64,000 nucleotides of DNA from Flavobacterium limnosediminis JC2902 (GCF_000498535.1 NZ_AVGG01000001.1:248001-312000), one strand, 5' to 3'. Counted from the first letter of the stretch, positions 35,252 through 45,240 are shown. Notes: generated from the sequence alone by a model not told the origin. Numbers and translations: made by a program.

Positions 35252-37687
35252 TTGAGTTTATCCCTTCACAATATCGTCCCGGTCATTCACGCCAAATGGT
35301 TAGGGGTTGACGAAGCCTGCCTGATTGACAACGTTTCCATCGACAGCCGTTCGTTACAAAATAACAATACCACCCTGTTTTTTGCGCTGATAGGACACAA
35401 TCACGACGGCCATCAGTACATTCCGGAGCTGATTGATTCCGGCGTTCAGCATTTTGTGGTGAGTCATATACCCGAAAAACTGGCCCACAAAGCCAATTTT
35501 CTTGCGGTGCAAAATACGCTCGAAGCCTTACAGCAATTTGCCGCTTTTTACCGAAAACAATTCGATTTTCCGATTATCGGAATCACGGGCAGCAACGGAA
35601 AAACCATCGTAAAAGAATGGCTGAATTTCCTGTTGAGTCCCGAATACAACGTCATCCGAAGTCCGAAAAGTTATAACTCACAGGTTGGGGTTCCGCTTTC
35701 GGTTATCGGGATTAACGAACGACACAACTTCGGCATTTTCGAAGCCGGTATTTCCCTGGTGGGCGAAATGGAAAAACTGGAGAAAATCATTCAGCCTACA
35801 CTTGGGGTGCTGACCAACATCGGCTCGGCTCATAACGAAGGTTTTGCATCCGAAGAGGAAAAAATCACTGAAAAACTCAAACTATTTCAACATGCCGAAG
35901 TTGTAATTCTGCAGAAAAACGAAAAAATAGAGACGCTTTTACCTACTCCCGTTAAGACGTTTACCTGGAGTTATGAGGATACTTCTGCCGATGTTTTAAT
36001 TTCGAAAAAAGGAAGTTCAACCCTGGAAATTAAACAGAAAGACAACCATTTTTCGGTGGAAATCCCGTTTCACGACAAAGCCTCCGAAGAAAACGCTATT
36101 ACCTGTCTGATGGTTTTGCTGCATTTCGGCTACGACCAAAAAACGATACAGGAACGCATCGCCAATCTGTATCCGGTGGAAATGCGTTTGCAGGTGAAAA
36201 ATGGCATCAACAACTGCACGATTATTGACGACAGTTACAGCTCCGATTACCAGTCACTGAAAATTGCACTGGATTTTCTGGAGCAACACAAAACACATAA
36301 AAAGAAAACGGTCATCCTTTCCGATATTTTTCAGAGCGGATTTCCCGTTGAAGAATTGTATGCGAAAGTATTCCGATTACTGACACACAATAAAATAGAT
36401 ACCGTAATAGGGATTGGTGAAGGTATCGGAGCACATTTAAAAGACTATCCAAATTTCATTTCGTTTGCCACAACGCACGATTTTTTATCGCAGTTCAACA
36501 GTTCCCATTTCTCTAACGAAACGATTTTGATTAAAGGTGCGCGCAGTTTTCAGTTTGAGGAAATCGTGGTGGTACTAGAGGAGAAAACCCATGAAACCGT
36601 TTTAGAAATCAATCTGAATGCCATCAGTCACAATCTGAATTATTACAAATCGAAGCTAAAACCCACCACTAAAATGATGGCAATGGTGAAAGCGTTCGGT
36701 TACGGTAGTGGTAGTTTTGAAATTGCGAAATTATTGGCACATCACAAGGTGGATTATTTGGGTGTGGCTTTCGCCGATGAAGGCATTGCGCTCCGAAACG
36801 CCGGAATCACCATTCCGATTATCGTGATGAATCCCGAAAACACGGCTTTTTCCGCCATGGTAGCCTACAATCTGGAACCGGAAATCTATTCGGCTTCCGT
36901 TTTAAGAAAATTCATCTTTCTGGCGCAACAGAAAAACTTATCCGATTATCCGATTCATTTGAAACTCGACACCGGCATGCATCGTCTGGGTTTTGAAGAA
37001 AAAGATTTGGACGAACTTATTGGCTTGTTAAGAAACAACAATCTGATTTCTGTAAAAAGTATTTTCTCGCATTTTTCAGCAAGTGATGAATTACAGTATA
37101 AAGATTTTACCTTGTTTCAAATACGCACATTTGATTCGATGTCACAAAAAATAATGTCGGAATTAAGCATAAGGCCAATTCGTCATATTTTGAACACTTC
37201 CGGAATTTATAATTTTTCGGAATATCAATTTGACATGGTGCGCTTGGGCATTGGATTGTATGGCGTTGGCAACGATCCGGAAGAAATGAAACACTTGGAA
37301 AATATCGGCACACTAAAGACCATTATTCTTCAGATAAAAGATGTTGCCGTAGGAGAAAGTGTTGGCTACAGCAGGAAATTCATGGCTACGAAACCTACCC
37401 GAACCGCCACAATCCCTATTGGTTATGCAGACGGCATTCCGAGAAGTTGGGGCAACGAAAGAGGCTACGTGGTAATCAACCAGCAGAAAGCCCGTATTGT
37501 CGGCAACATTTGCATGGACATGTTAATGATTGATGTGACCGACATTGACTGCCGGGAAGGCGACACCGTGATTGTCTTCGGAAAATCGCCCCGTGTTACC
37601 GAATTGGCAGCAGTTGTGGGTACGATTCCGTATGAGATCTTAACCAGCATTTCGCATCGGGTGAAACGTGTTTTTTATAAGGAATAA
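35252..37687 (+). CDS. Fused MurF (UDP-MurNAc-tripeptide:D-Ala-D-Ala ligase) and alanine racemase
   Basis: Bifunctional cell-wall enzyme, 811 aa. Residues 1-450 are MurF: ATP loop GITGSNGKTIVKEW (110-123), central FEAGISLVGEMEKLE and TNIGSAHNEGF, and the C-terminal ligase domain with MRLQVKNGINNCTIIDDSY. From about 455 comes alanine racemase: PLP Lys480 in MVKAFGYGSG, HLKLDTGMHRLGF, and the catalytic Tyr region IPIGYADGIPRSWG. The start is TTG at 35252, 3 bp after the tdk stop; no in-frame ATG fits the MurF N-terminus. The fusion pairs the racemase that makes D-Ala with the ligase that adds D-Ala-D-Ala, and is known in Bacteroidota. Confidence 0.95.
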   Translation: MSLSLHNIVPVIHAKWLGVDEACLIDNVSIDSRSLQNNNTTLFFALIGHNHDGHQYIPELIDSGVQHFVVSHIPEKLAHKANFLAVQNTLEALQQFAAFYRKQFDFPIIGITGSNGKTIVKEWLNFLLSPEYNVIRSPKSYNSQVGVPLSVIGINERHNFGIFEAGISLVGEMEKLEKIIQPTLGVLTNIGSAHNEGFASEEEKITEKLKLFQHAEVVILQKNEKIETLLPTPVKTFTWSYEDTSADVLISKKGSSTLEIKQKDNHFSVEIPFHDKASEENAITCLMVLLHFGYDQKTIQERIANLYPVEMRLQVKNGINNCTIIDDSYSSDYQSLKIALDFLEQHKTHKKKTVILSDIFQSGFPVEELYAKVFRLLTHNKIDTVIGIGEGIGAHLKDYPNFISFATTHDFLSQFNSSHFSNETILIKGARSFQFEEIVVVLEEKTHETVLEINLNAISHNLNYYKSKLKPTTKMMAMVKAFGYGSGSFEIAKLLAHHKVDYLGVAFADEGIALRNAGITIPIIVMNPENTAFSAMVAYNLEPEIYSASVLRKFIFLAQQKNLSDYPIHLKLDTGMHRLGFEEKDLDELIGLLRNNNLISVKSIFSHFSASDELQYKDFTLFQIRTFDSMSQKIMSELSIRPIRHILNTSGIYNFSEYQFDMVRLGIGLYGVGNDPEEMKHLENIGTLKTIILQIKDVAVGESVGYSRKFMATKPTRTATIPIGYADGIPRSWGNERGYVVINQQKARIVGNICMDMLMIDVTDIDCREGDTVIVFGKSPRVTELAAVVGTIPYEILTSISHRVKRVFYKE

Positions 37688-37771
37688 AGTATTTTTCTGA
37701 TTCAGATATTAAAATGTAATCTAAATTTCACTAATTTAGTCACAATCGCATTTTAACTAAAATCATATTCT

Positions 37772-38197
37772 ATGGGATTTATTTCGGAATTTAAAGAGTT
37801 TGCCATGAAAGGCAACCTGGTTGACATGGCAATCGCATTTGTTATGGGAGGCGCTTTTGGTAAAGTGGTAACCGCGTTCGTTGAAAAAATGTTTGCACCG
37901 ATTGTCGGAATCATAATGGGAGGCATTGACCTCAACGATCAGAAAATTGTCATTAAGGATGGGGTCGCCGAAATCAAAGATGCCGCGGGAACGGTTATCA
38001 CTCCGGCCGTTGCGGAAGTAGCCATTCAATGGGGAGCTTTCATTACCGCCTTAATCGATTTTATTATCGTTGCTTTCGTTATGTTTTTGATTATCAAAGC
38101 AATAAACCACATGAAAAAACCAGCTCCGGCGCCGGCGCCAACAGGCCCTACTCAGGAAGAATTATTAGGAGAAATCCGCGATTTACTGAAAAAATAA
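37772..38197 (+). CDS. mscL: Large-conductance mechanosensitive channel
   Basis: Pentameric inner-membrane channel that opens under membrane tension to release solutes on osmotic downshock. 141 aa. N-terminal amphipathic helix (ISEFKEFAMKGNLVDMA), pore helix TM1 (IAFVMGGAFGKVVTAFVEKMFAPIV, given here as two overlapping parts FVMGGAFGKVV and VEKMFAPIV), periplasmic loop, TM2 (FITALIDFIIVAFVMFLII) and cytoplasmic helix. An Ala/Pro linker (KPAPAPAPTGPT) precedes the last helix. It ends at the terminator at 38224. Confidence 0.96.
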   Translation: MGFISEFKEFAMKGNLVDMAIAFVMGGAFGKVVTAFVEKMFAPIVGIIMGGIDLNDQKIVIKDGVAEIKDAAGTVITPAVAEVAIQWGAFITALIDFIIVAFVMFLIIKAINHMKKPAPAPAPTGPTQEELLGEIRDLLKK

Positions 38198-38223
38198 TCC
38201 GCTACATTTACATATTCTAACCT

Positions 38224-38249
38224 AAACCGTCTTAACCGACGGTTTTTTT
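38224..38249 (+). terminator. mscL terminator
   Basis: AAACCGTC (38224-38231) pairs with GACGGTTT (38238-38245) around a 6-nt loop, then T residues. Confidence 0.88.
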
Positions 38250-38308
38250 ATTTGAAAAAAAATTCTTGTGATATTTTTTCCTTATCACTTTTTAACATCT
38301 TTATTTTC

Positions 38309-38316
38309 TACTTTTG
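38309..38316 (+). promoter_or_regulatory. Putative asd -7 promoter element (TACTTTTG)
   Basis: Matches TAnnTTTG, 36 bp ahead of the asd ATG. No convincing -33 element. Confidence 0.45.
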
Positions 38317-38352
38317 CACTTTGTAATAACACACTAAAAATCAATACGTAAA

Positions 38353-39342
38353 ATGAAAGTAGCTGTTGTAGGTGCCACCGGAATGGTGGGCGAAGTAATG
38401 CTTCAGGTTTTAGCGGAAAGAAACTTCCCGATCACCGAATTAATTCCTGTAGCCTCAGAAAGATCTGTTGGAAAAGAAATTGAATTCAAGGGAAAGAAGT
38501 ATAAGGTGGTGGGTATGCAAACTGCAGTTGACATGAAAGCAGATATTGCACTTTTCTCTGCTGGTGGTGAGACTTCACTTACTTGGGCTCCAAAATTTGC
38601 CGAAGCAGGCACAACGGTTATCGATAATTCTTCGGCTTGGAGAATGGATCCGACTAAAAAACTGGTTGTTCCGGAAATCAATGCTTCTGAATTAACGAAA
38701 GAAGATAAAATTATCGCGAATCCAAACTGTTCTACCATTCAGATGGTTATGGCCTTGGCTCCGCTACACAAAAAATATAACATCAAACGCGTTATCGTTT
38801 CTACCTACCAATCCATTACCGGAACGGGTGTAAAAGCGGTACAGCAATTGGAAAACGAATATGCCGGAACCAAGGGGGAAATGGCGTACAAATATCAAAT
38901 TCACCGTAACGCGATTCCACAGTGCGACGTTTTTGAAGACAACGGATACACTAAAGAAGAAATGAAACTGACGCGTGAAACCAAAAAAATCATCGGTGAT
39001 GACAGCATTAATGTTACCGCTACAGCCGTTAGAATTCCGGTAGTGGGTGGGCACAGTGAAGCAGTTAACATCGAATTTTCCAATGATTTCGATATTAACG
39101 AAGTGCGCTCTATCTTACACAATACGCCAGGAATTACGGTTCAGGACAACAACGACACCTATACTTATCCAATGCCGTTGTATGCACAAGGAAAAGACGA
39201 TGTTTTTGTAGGTAGAATTCGTCGTGACGAAAGTCAGGCAAACTCCTTAAACATGTGGATTGTTGCAGACAACTTACGAAAAGGCGCAGCAACAAATACA
39301 ATTCAAATTGCCGAATACTTAGTGGAAAACAAACTGGTTTAA
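38353..39342 (+). CDS. asd: Aspartate-semialdehyde dehydrogenase
   Basis: Reduces aspartyl phosphate to aspartate semialdehyde, the branch point to lysine/diaminopimelate, threonine and methionine. 329 aa. NADP-binding GATGMVGEVML (residues 8-18), catalytic Cys126 in IANPNCSTIQM, active-site His in VGGHSEAVNIEF, and the conserved PTKKLVVPEIN region. Transcribed alone, with a terminator at 39364. Confidence 0.97.
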   Translation: MKVAVVGATGMVGEVMLQVLAERNFPITELIPVASERSVGKEIEFKGKKYKVVGMQTAVDMKADIALFSAGGETSLTWAPKFAEAGTTVIDNSSAWRMDPTKKLVVPEINASELTKEDKIIANPNCSTIQMVMALAPLHKKYNIKRVIVSTYQSITGTGVKAVQQLENEYAGTKGEMAYKYQIHRNAIPQCDVFEDNGYTKEEMKLTRETKKIIGDDSINVTATAVRIPVVGGHSEAVNIEFSNDFDINEVRSILHNTPGITVQDNNDTYTYPMPLYAQGKDDVFVGRIRRDESQANSLNMWIVADNLRKGAATNTIQIAEYLVENKLV

Positions 39343-39363
39343 TTCTGGTTCAAAATCATACTG

Positions 39364-39400
39364 AAATCCGTTTAGCGTAAAAGTTAAACGGATTTTTCTT
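39364..39400 (+). terminator. asd terminator
   Basis: AAATCCGTTTA (39364-39374) pairs perfectly with TAAACGGATTT (39385-39395), 10-nt loop, then TTCTTTT. Confidence 0.88.
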
Positions 39401-39410
39401 TTGTGTTTCT

Positions 39411-39418
39411 TATCTTTG
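39411..39418 (+). promoter_or_regulatory. Putative -7 element giving a near-leaderless mRNA
   Basis: TATCTTTG matches the TAnnTTTG consensus. It ends 6 bp before the ATG at 39425, so transcription should start at or next to the start codon. It lies just after the asd terminator. No -33 TTG at the usual distance was found. Confidence 0.5.
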
Positions 39419-39424
39419 TGCGGA

Positions 39425-39775
39425 ATGAATAAGAAACTGCAACATTTCAGCCTTTCTTTACTGATTGCATTATTGTTCGCAATATTGTTTCAATCAGCGC
39501 ATTCCTACGAGCATTTGGCAAAGCAGTTCACCGAAGAACACTGCGACCACAAATACAACTCATCCAAAACCGAATTCTCACACAGTCATCACGAATTTGA
39601 CGATTGTTTTACCTGTGAGTTTTCCATCAGCAATTACATTCCGACTCAACTTTTCTCTTTCGACTTTATAAAAATTGTTGAAACCGAAAGCCGTCCTTTT
39701 GCAATTTCTGAAAAACCCATTGTCTTTTCGGGCAGTTTCATTCCGCTTCGGGGACCTCCTTGTTTTATTGGATAA
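39425..39775 (+). CDS. His/Cys-rich small exported protein preceding a TonB receptor
   Basis: 116 aa from the ATG at 39425. The open frame extends to 39401, but the promoter -7 box at 39411-39418 excludes that start. An N-terminal hydrophobic segment (FSLSLLIALLFAILFQSAHS) works as signal peptide or anchor. The middle has clustered metal-type ligands (EEHCDHKYN, HSHHEFDDCFTCEFS). The C-terminus has the PLRGPPCFIG motif, which I recall from small proteins encoded next to metal TonB receptors in Bacteroidota. With the receptor 60 bp downstream, a role in periplasmic or surface metal binding is inferred. Confidence 0.7.
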   Translation: MNKKLQHFSLSLLIALLFAILFQSAHSYEHLAKQFTEEHCDHKYNSSKTEFSHSHHEFDDCFTCEFSISNYIPTQLFSFDFIKIVETESRPFAISEKPIVFSGSFIPLRGPPCFIG

Positions 39776-39835
39776 TTAATTTTTCGTCGAAACTATTCGG
39801 CACAAATTCTTATACAATAATTCAATTCAAATTAT

Positions 39836-42040
39836 ATGAAATCCTTTTTAACAGCCCTTTTTATAGGGTTTTCGATACTTGCTTTCGGGCAAAACGCCCT
39901 CAATGGCACTATTTCAGACCATCATAACAAACCCATTGAAAGTGTAACGGTTGCTATTCCGGAACTGCACAGGGAAACCATTTCCGACAGCATCGGAAGG
40001 TATATTTTTAACGATTTACCCAACGGAAATTTCAGTCTTACTTTTTCCTCCATCGGCTATGCTAATAAAACGATGACTATCAGCCTCAATCAGAAAGAAG
40101 CTACCTTAAATATTACCTTGGAAGAAACGGCAACCCACATGGACGAGATGATTGTTTCCACCGTTTTTAACAAAGTACAGTCGCAAAACGTAATGAAAGT
40201 CGAACACCAATCGGTTAAACAACTGCAACAAAAAGGCGCGACGACATTAGTCGAAGGTCTGTCCACCATTCCCGGTGTTTCCCAGATTTCTACGGGGACT
40301 TCCATCGGAAAACCGGTGATTCGTGGTTTAAGCGGGAATCGTGTTTTGGTGTATTCGCAAGGCATCCGTATGGAAAACCAACAATTTGGCGAAGAACACG
40401 GTCTGGGTATGAGCGATGCAGGCGTAGAAAGCGTTGAAGTCATCAAAGGTCCTGCCTCCTTGCTTTACGGTTCCGATGCGTTGGGTGGTGTGTTGTATTT
40501 TAATCCCGAGAAATTCGCCAAAACCAATACATTTTCCGGAAATTTCAATCAGAAGTTATTTTCCAATACAAGAGGAAGCAATACTACTTTAGGTATCAAA
40601 TCGTCTTCCGATAATTGGAAATTCCTGACCAGAGGAAGTTATTCCACGCATGCCGATTATGAAATTCCGTCCGGAGAAAAAGTCATCAACACGCGTTTTA
40701 TCGAAAAGGATTATAAAATCGGCCTCGGTTATGCCAACACCTATTACAATTCGGAATTCCGATACAATTACAACAATCTGAACATCGGTTTACCCGAAGA
40801 AGACATCACGCCGGAACATTTCCGAACACCCTTATATCCGAAACAGGACATCGACAATCATATGCTGAGTTTACATCAGAAATTTTTCCTTAGAAATTCA
40901 AAACTGGAAGCCGATTTGGGTTACACTTACAACAACCGAAAAGAACTGGAAGCAGCAGATGAAGTGGCGCTGCACATGAAACTGAAAACGGCGAGTTACA
41001 ACGTAAAGTACTATCTGCCTAAATCCGGAAATCTGGAAACCATATTAGGCGTTCAGGGATTGCATCAGACCAATGAAAACAATGGAGAGGAATTGTTGAT
41101 TCCCGATGCTACCACCAACGATATAGGGGTTTTACTGACTTCTAATTACGAATGGAAATCGCATACTTTTCAGGCCGGAATCCGTTACGATGCAAGAAAG
41201 ATAAACTCGGAAACACACGGAGTTATCGACGAAGAAGGTTATTTTGAAGCCCTTGACAAAACGTTCGAAAGTTTCAATACTTCGTTGGGATACAAAACAA
41301 AATTGCTTCAAAATCTGACGCTTCGCGCGAACATTGCCACCGGATTCCGCGCTCCGAATTTAGCAGAGCTGACTTCCAACGGCGTACATGAAGGCAGCAA
41401 CCGTTATGAAATCGGAAACGCAGATTTAAAAAACGAACAGAACCTCCAAACCGATATAAATCTGGAATACGGTAACGCACATTTTGAGTTTTTCGCCAAT
41501 GGCTTTTACAATCATATCAACGACTATATTTTTCTTTCCCCCACGGGAAATACCATCGACGGTAACGACGTGTATGACTACGTTCAAGACGACGCGGCGC
41601 TTTACGGAGGAGAAATTGGCATTCACTATCACCCGCATCCGTTGGATTGGCTGCATTTCGTATCCAGTTTTGAAAGCGTAACAGGTAAAAAAAGTAACGG
41701 TGACTATCTTCCACTGATTCCGGCAAATAAATTTTCAAACACCATTAGAACCGAATTCGATATTCAGCAGTGGTTTAAAAATGGATATGCCTTGCTTAAC
41801 GTGGATTACATTTTGAATCAGAATAACGTCGGTTCGTTCGAAACCAAATCAAACGATTATACTTTGCTGAATTTAGGCTTTGGCGGAAACGTAAACATCG
41901 GAAAAAACAAATTCGATCTTTCGCTTAATGCCAACAATCTGCTGAACAAAACTTACATTGCACATCTGTCCCGATTAAAAACAGACGGCATCCCGAATAT
42001 CGGAAGAAATGTCGTTTTAGGGCTGAATTTTAATTTTTAA
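39836..42040 (+). CDS. TonB-dependent outer membrane receptor, probably for a metal
   Basis: 734-aa receptor that takes up a substrate across the outer membrane with TonB energy. Signal peptide MKSFLTALFIGFSILAFGQ; carboxypeptidase-regulatory-like domain at about 22-95 (NGTISDHHNKPIESVTVAIP); plug domain at about 100-220 with VIRGLSGNRVLVYSQGIRME and SVEVIKGPASLLYGSDALGG; then a 22-strand barrel ending in Phe (VVLGLNFNF). No SusD partner follows, so it is not a glycan SusC. The plug resembles ZnuD-type zinc receptors, and the His/Cys-rich gene upstream supports a metal substrate. Which metal is unknown. Confidence 0.9.
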   Translation: MKSFLTALFIGFSILAFGQNALNGTISDHHNKPIESVTVAIPELHRETISDSIGRYIFNDLPNGNFSLTFSSIGYANKTMTISLNQKEATLNITLEETATHMDEMIVSTVFNKVQSQNVMKVEHQSVKQLQQKGATTLVEGLSTIPGVSQISTGTSIGKPVIRGLSGNRVLVYSQGIRMENQQFGEEHGLGMSDAGVESVEVIKGPASLLYGSDALGGVLYFNPEKFAKTNTFSGNFNQKLFSNTRGSNTTLGIKSSSDNWKFLTRGSYSTHADYEIPSGEKVINTRFIEKDYKIGLGYANTYYNSEFRYNYNNLNIGLPEEDITPEHFRTPLYPKQDIDNHMLSLHQKFFLRNSKLEADLGYTYNNRKELEAADEVALHMKLKTASYNVKYYLPKSGNLETILGVQGLHQTNENNGEELLIPDATTNDIGVLLTSNYEWKSHTFQAGIRYDARKINSETHGVIDEEGYFEALDKTFESFNTSLGYKTKLLQNLTLRANIATGFRAPNLAELTSNGVHEGSNRYEIGNADLKNEQNLQTDINLEYGNAHFEFFANGFYNHINDYIFLSPTGNTIDGNDVYDYVQDDAALYGGEIGIHYHPHPLDWLHFVSSFESVTGKKSNGDYLPLIPANKFSNTIRTEFDIQQWFKNGYALLNVDYILNQNNVGSFETKSNDYTLLNLGFGGNVNIGKNKFDLSLNANNLLNKTYIAHLSRLKTDGIPNIGRNVVLGLNFNF

Positions 42041-42055
42041 TTATTTCCGAATGAA

Positions 42056-42096
42056 GCTTCCAGCATTTTGAAGATTGGAAGCATTTTGTATTTTTT
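42056..42096 (+). terminator. Probable terminator of the TonB receptor gene
   Basis: GCTTCCA (42056-42062) pairs with TGGAAGC (42076-42082), 13-nt loop, followed by T-rich sequence to 42096. Weaker than the other terminators here. Confidence 0.55.
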
Positions 42097-42120
42097 AACA
42101 ATTTGAAGTTTCAGAATACT

Positions 42121-42128
42121 TATATTTG
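42121..42128 (+). promoter_or_regulatory. Putative -7 element (TATATTTG) of the prolyl oligopeptidase gene
   Basis: Matches TAnnTTTG, 20 bp before the ATG at 42148. It excludes the longer open frame that begins with TTG at 42103. Confidence 0.5.
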
Positions 42129-42147
42129 GAAAACTAAAAAACAACAT

Positions 42148-44277
42148 ATGAAAAACACAATAACCGCTGCTGCAGTAATTTGCAGTTTTACTATGAATGC
42201 ACAAGCACCTAAAAGCAAGGGAGAAATAAAATATCCAGAGACTAAGAAAATCGAACATACCGACACCTATTTCGGTACAAAAATAAACGATCCTTACCGT
42301 TGGCTTGAAGACGACCGTTCTGCGGAAACCGGCGCGTGGGTCAAAGCGCAAAACGAAGTTACTTACGGGTATCTGAAACAGATTCCGTATCGTGATGCCA
42401 TAAAAACGCGCATGGAAAAACTGTGGAATTACGAGAAAATTTCGGCGCCTTTCAAAGAAGGAAAATTTACGTATTACTATAAAAATAACGGACTGCAGAA
42501 TCAATCGGTTTTGTACCGAAAAGACGCTTCCGGAAAAGAAGAAATCTTCTTGGACCCGAATACCTTTTCCAAAGACGGCACCACTTCATTGGGCGGATTG
42601 GATTTCTCCAAAGACGGTTCGAAAGTGGCTTATGCGATTTCCGAAGGCGGAAGCGACTGGCGTAAAGTGATTATCATGGACGCCCTTTCGATGAAAATAC
42701 TGGAAGACACTATTGTGGATGTGAAATTCAGCGGGGTTTCCTGGAAAGGCAACGAAGGCTTCTATTATTCGAGTTATGACAAACCTAAAGGAAGCGAGCT
42801 TTCGGCAAAAACCGATCAGCATAAATTGTATTTCCACAAATTGGGAACGGCTCAGAAAGACGATAAGGTAATTTTTGGATTAGATCAGAAAAGAAGATAC
42901 GTAGGCGGAAGTGTTACCGAAGATGACAATTATCTGATAATTACCGCTGCAAATTCCACTTACGGAAACGAATTGTACATTAAAGACCTGACCAAAGAAA
43001 ACAGCCCGATTATCACCATTCTGGACAACTTCAACACCTCGAGTTACATTATTGAAAACGAAGGCAAAAAATTATTCATCGTAACGGATTACAAAGCTCC
43101 GAATAAAAAAATCGTAACAACAGACTTTTCAAATCCGAAACCGGAAAACTGGAAACCGTTTATTCCCGAAACTGAAAATGTATTATCACCTTCTACAGGA
43201 AGCGGTTATTTCTTTGCCAATTATATGAAAGATGCCGTTTCATTGGTAAAACAATACGATTACAAAGGAAAACTGGTTCGTGAAATCACGTTACCAGGAC
43301 TTGGAACGGCAGGTGGTTTTGGCGGAAAAAAAGACGAAAAAACACTGTATTATTCGTTTACCAATTATATCACACCGGGAACTATCTATTCGTTTGAACC
43401 GAAGGCAGGAAGTTCATCCGTTTACGAAAAACCGAAAGTGGATTTCAACGGTGAAAATTATGTTTCCAAACAGATTTTCTATACTTCGAAAGACGGAACA
43501 AAAATCCCGATGATTATCACTCATAAAAAAGGGCTGAAACTTGATGGTAAAAACCCGACCACATTATACGGTTACGGAGGTTTTAACGTAAGTCTGACTC
43601 CGTCTTTCAGCATTGCCAACGTGGTTTGGATGGAAAACGGCGGTATTTTAGCGGTTCCGAATTTACGCGGTGGTGGTGAATACGGTAAAAAATGGCATGA
43701 TGCAGGTACAAAAATGCAGAAACAAAACGTGTTTGACGATTTCATCGCCGCAGCGGAATATCTGATTAAAGAGAAATACACTTCTTCCGATTATTTAGCG
43801 ATAAAAGGCGGATCGAATGGCGGATTGTTGGTTGGCGCAACAATGACACAGCGTCCCGATTTAATGAAAGTAGCTTTACCGGCTGTGGGCGTTTTGGACA
43901 TGTTACGTTACCATACGTTTACCGCAGGAGCAGGTTGGGCGTATGATTACGGAACTTCTGAAGAATCGGCAGCGATGTTTAACTACATCAAAGGGTATTC
44001 TCCGGTTCACAATGTTAAAAAGGGGACTCATTATCCGGCGACAATGGTTACTACGGGTGATCATGATGACCGCGTAGTTCCGGCGCACAGTTTCAAGTTT
44101 GCAGCCGAATTGCAGGACAAGCAAAGCGGGGAGAATCCAACGTTAATTCGTATCGACATCAATGCGGGTCACGGTGCCGGGAAATCGGTAGCCGCCACGA
44201 TTCAGGAGAATGTGGACATGCAGGCGTTTACGTTATATAACATGGGGATTATGACGTTGCCAACTGGTAAAATGTAA
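42148..44277 (+). CDS. Secreted prolyl oligopeptidase, family S9A
   Basis: 709-aa serine peptidase that cleaves short peptides after proline. Signal peptide [20 protein letters not shown]. The seven-bladed propeller spans about 75-430 and the alpha/beta-hydrolase domain the N-terminus plus 430-709. Family start: [20 protein letters not shown] and DPYRWLEDD. Triad: Ser556 in [13 protein letters not shown], Asp in [17 protein letters not shown], His in [10 protein letters not shown]. Full length. Start at the ATG at 42148, downstream of the -7 element. In flavobacteria this type is periplasmic, as the signal peptide suggests. Confidence 0.95.
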   Translation: MKNTITAAAVICSFTMNAQAPKSKGEIKYPETKKIEHTDTYFGTKINDPYRWLEDDRSAETGAWVKAQNEVTYGYLKQIPYRDAIKTRMEKLWNYEKISAPFKEGKFTYYYKNNGLQNQSVLYRKDASGKEEIFLDPNTFSKDGTTSLGGLDFSKDGSKVAYAISEGGSDWRKVIIMDALSMKILEDTIVDVKFSGVSWKGNEGFYYSSYDKPKGSELSAKTDQHKLYFHKLGTAQKDDKVIFGLDQKRRYVGGSVTEDDNYLIITAANSTYGNELYIKDLTKENSPIITILDNFNTSSYIIENEGKKLFIVTDYKAPNKKIVTTDFSNPKPENWKPFIPETENVLSPSTGSGYFFANYMKDAVSLVKQYDYKGKLVREITLPGLGTAGGFGGKKDEKTLYYSFTNYITPGTIYSFEPKAGSSSVYEKPKVDFNGENYVSKQIFYTSKDGTKIPMIITHKKGLKLDGKNPTTLYGYGGFNVSLTPSFSIANVVWMENGGILAVPNLRGGGEYGKKWHDAGTKMQKQNVFDDFIAAAEYLIKEKYTSSDYLAIKGGSNGGLLVGATMTQRPDLMKVALPAVGVLDMLRYHTFTAGAGWAYDYGTSEESAAMFNYIKGYSPVHNVKKGTHYPATMVTTGDHDDRVVPAHSFKFAAELQDKQSGENPTLIRIDINAGHGAGKSVAATIQENVDMQAFTLYNMGIMTLPTGKM

Positions 44278-44300
44278 TTCTGAAAAACAGCTTTAAACAA

Positions 44301-44330
44301 AAAAGCGTTCGCCTAGGCGAACGCTTTTTT
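44301..44330. terminator. Bidirectional terminator, perfect 28-bp palindrome
   Basis: AAAAGCGTTCGCC (44301-44313) and its exact complement to 44328 form a 14-bp stem with no required loop mismatch. It has A runs on one side and T runs on the other, and lies between two convergent genes (ends at 44277 and 44346). It can serve both. Confidence 0.88.
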
Positions 44331-44345
44331 GTTATTTATAAATTC

Positions 44346-45146
44346 TTAAAAACGATTGTCTCCGTCTAACATTCTGCCCAATCCGCCAAGCAAACTGCCT
44401 TCTTCTCTTCCGCTTCCGCCTGCTTTCGGTGCCGATGCGATGATTCTGTCTGCCAATCTACTGAAAGGTAACGACTGTATGTACACAATTCCGGGTCCGC
44501 GTAATGTCGCATAAAACAATCCTTCACCACCAAATACAGAGTTTTTGATTCCGCCGATGAATTCGATATCGTAATCTACATCTTTGGTGAACCCGACGAT
44601 ACAACCGGTGTCTACTTTTAACACTTCGCCTGCCTGCAGTTCTTTGCGTGCCAAAGTTCCGCCCGAGTGCACGAACGCCATTCCGTCGCCTTCTATTTTC
44701 TGCATGATGAACCCTTCTCCTCCGAATAATCCACGGCCTAATTTCTGAGAGAATTCAATTCCCACGGAAACGCCTTTAGCGGCACACAGGAACGAATCTT
44801 TCTGACAGATGAATTTTCCTTGGTATTTGGTTAAGTCAATCGGAACAATTTTCCCCGGATAAGGTGATGCGAACGACACTTTTCGTTTTCCGCCATCCTG
44901 ATTGATATACGCCGTCATGAACAGACTTTCACCTGTTAAAACCCTTTTTCCGGCCGTCATTAATTTCCCTAAAAACCCTTGTTGTTCTCCGGAACCGTCT
45001 CCGAAAATCGTTTCCATTTTGATTCCGTTGTCCATCATCATGAAACTGCCGGCTTCGGCAATTACCACTTCTTGCGGATCCAGTTCTATTTCCACATATT
45101 GCATTTCTTCACCATAAATATGGTAGTCGATTTCGTGTGCCTGCAT
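44346..45146 (-). CDS. AIM24/TIGR00266 family protein
   Basis: 266-aa conserved protein of the AIM24 (TIGR00266) family, a double-psi-like beta fold with no known enzymatic residues. Typical segments: [40 protein letters not shown], and VVFSGGTLA-like [17 protein letters not shown] Gly/Ser-rich tail ([19 protein letters not shown]) ends it. No signal peptide. Function unknown in bacteria; the yeast member affects mitochondrial inner-membrane organisation. Monocistronic. Confidence 0.9.
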   Translation of the reverse strand: MQAHEIDYHIYGEEMQYVEIELDPQEVVIAEAGSFMMMDNGIKMETIFGDGSGEQQGFLGKLMTAGKRVLTGESLFMTAYINQDGGKRKVSFASPYPGKIVPIDLTKYQGKFICQKDSFLCAAKGVSVGIEFSQKLGRGLFGGEGFIMQKIEGDGMAFVHSGGTLARKELQAGEVLKVDTGCIVGFTKDVDYDIEFIGGIKNSVFGGEGLFYATLRGPGIVYIQSLPFSRLADRIIASAPKAGGSGREEGSLLGGLGRMLDGDNRF

Positions 45147-45210
45147 GATTGTTTTGTTTTTTGATTATGGTAATTAGACGTACTGTCTTAAAAAATGTTA
45201 CCTAAAGATA

Positions 45211-45240
45211 AAAAAAGTGCTCCCTAAAAAGAAGCACTTT
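45211..45240 (-). terminator. Terminator of the gltP-dedA-oxidoreductase-mtgA operon
   Basis: AAAGTGCT (45214-45221) pairs with AGCACTTT (45233-45240), 11-nt loop. On the minus strand it is followed by seven U. It is about 120 nt beyond the mtgA stop; the sequence between holds no open frame that I can support. Confidence 0.75.

Noticed and set aside
39401..39424. Longer N-terminus for the His/Cys-rich protein
   Set aside because: The start at 39401 is upstream of the -7 box, so it would not be transcribed from that promoter.
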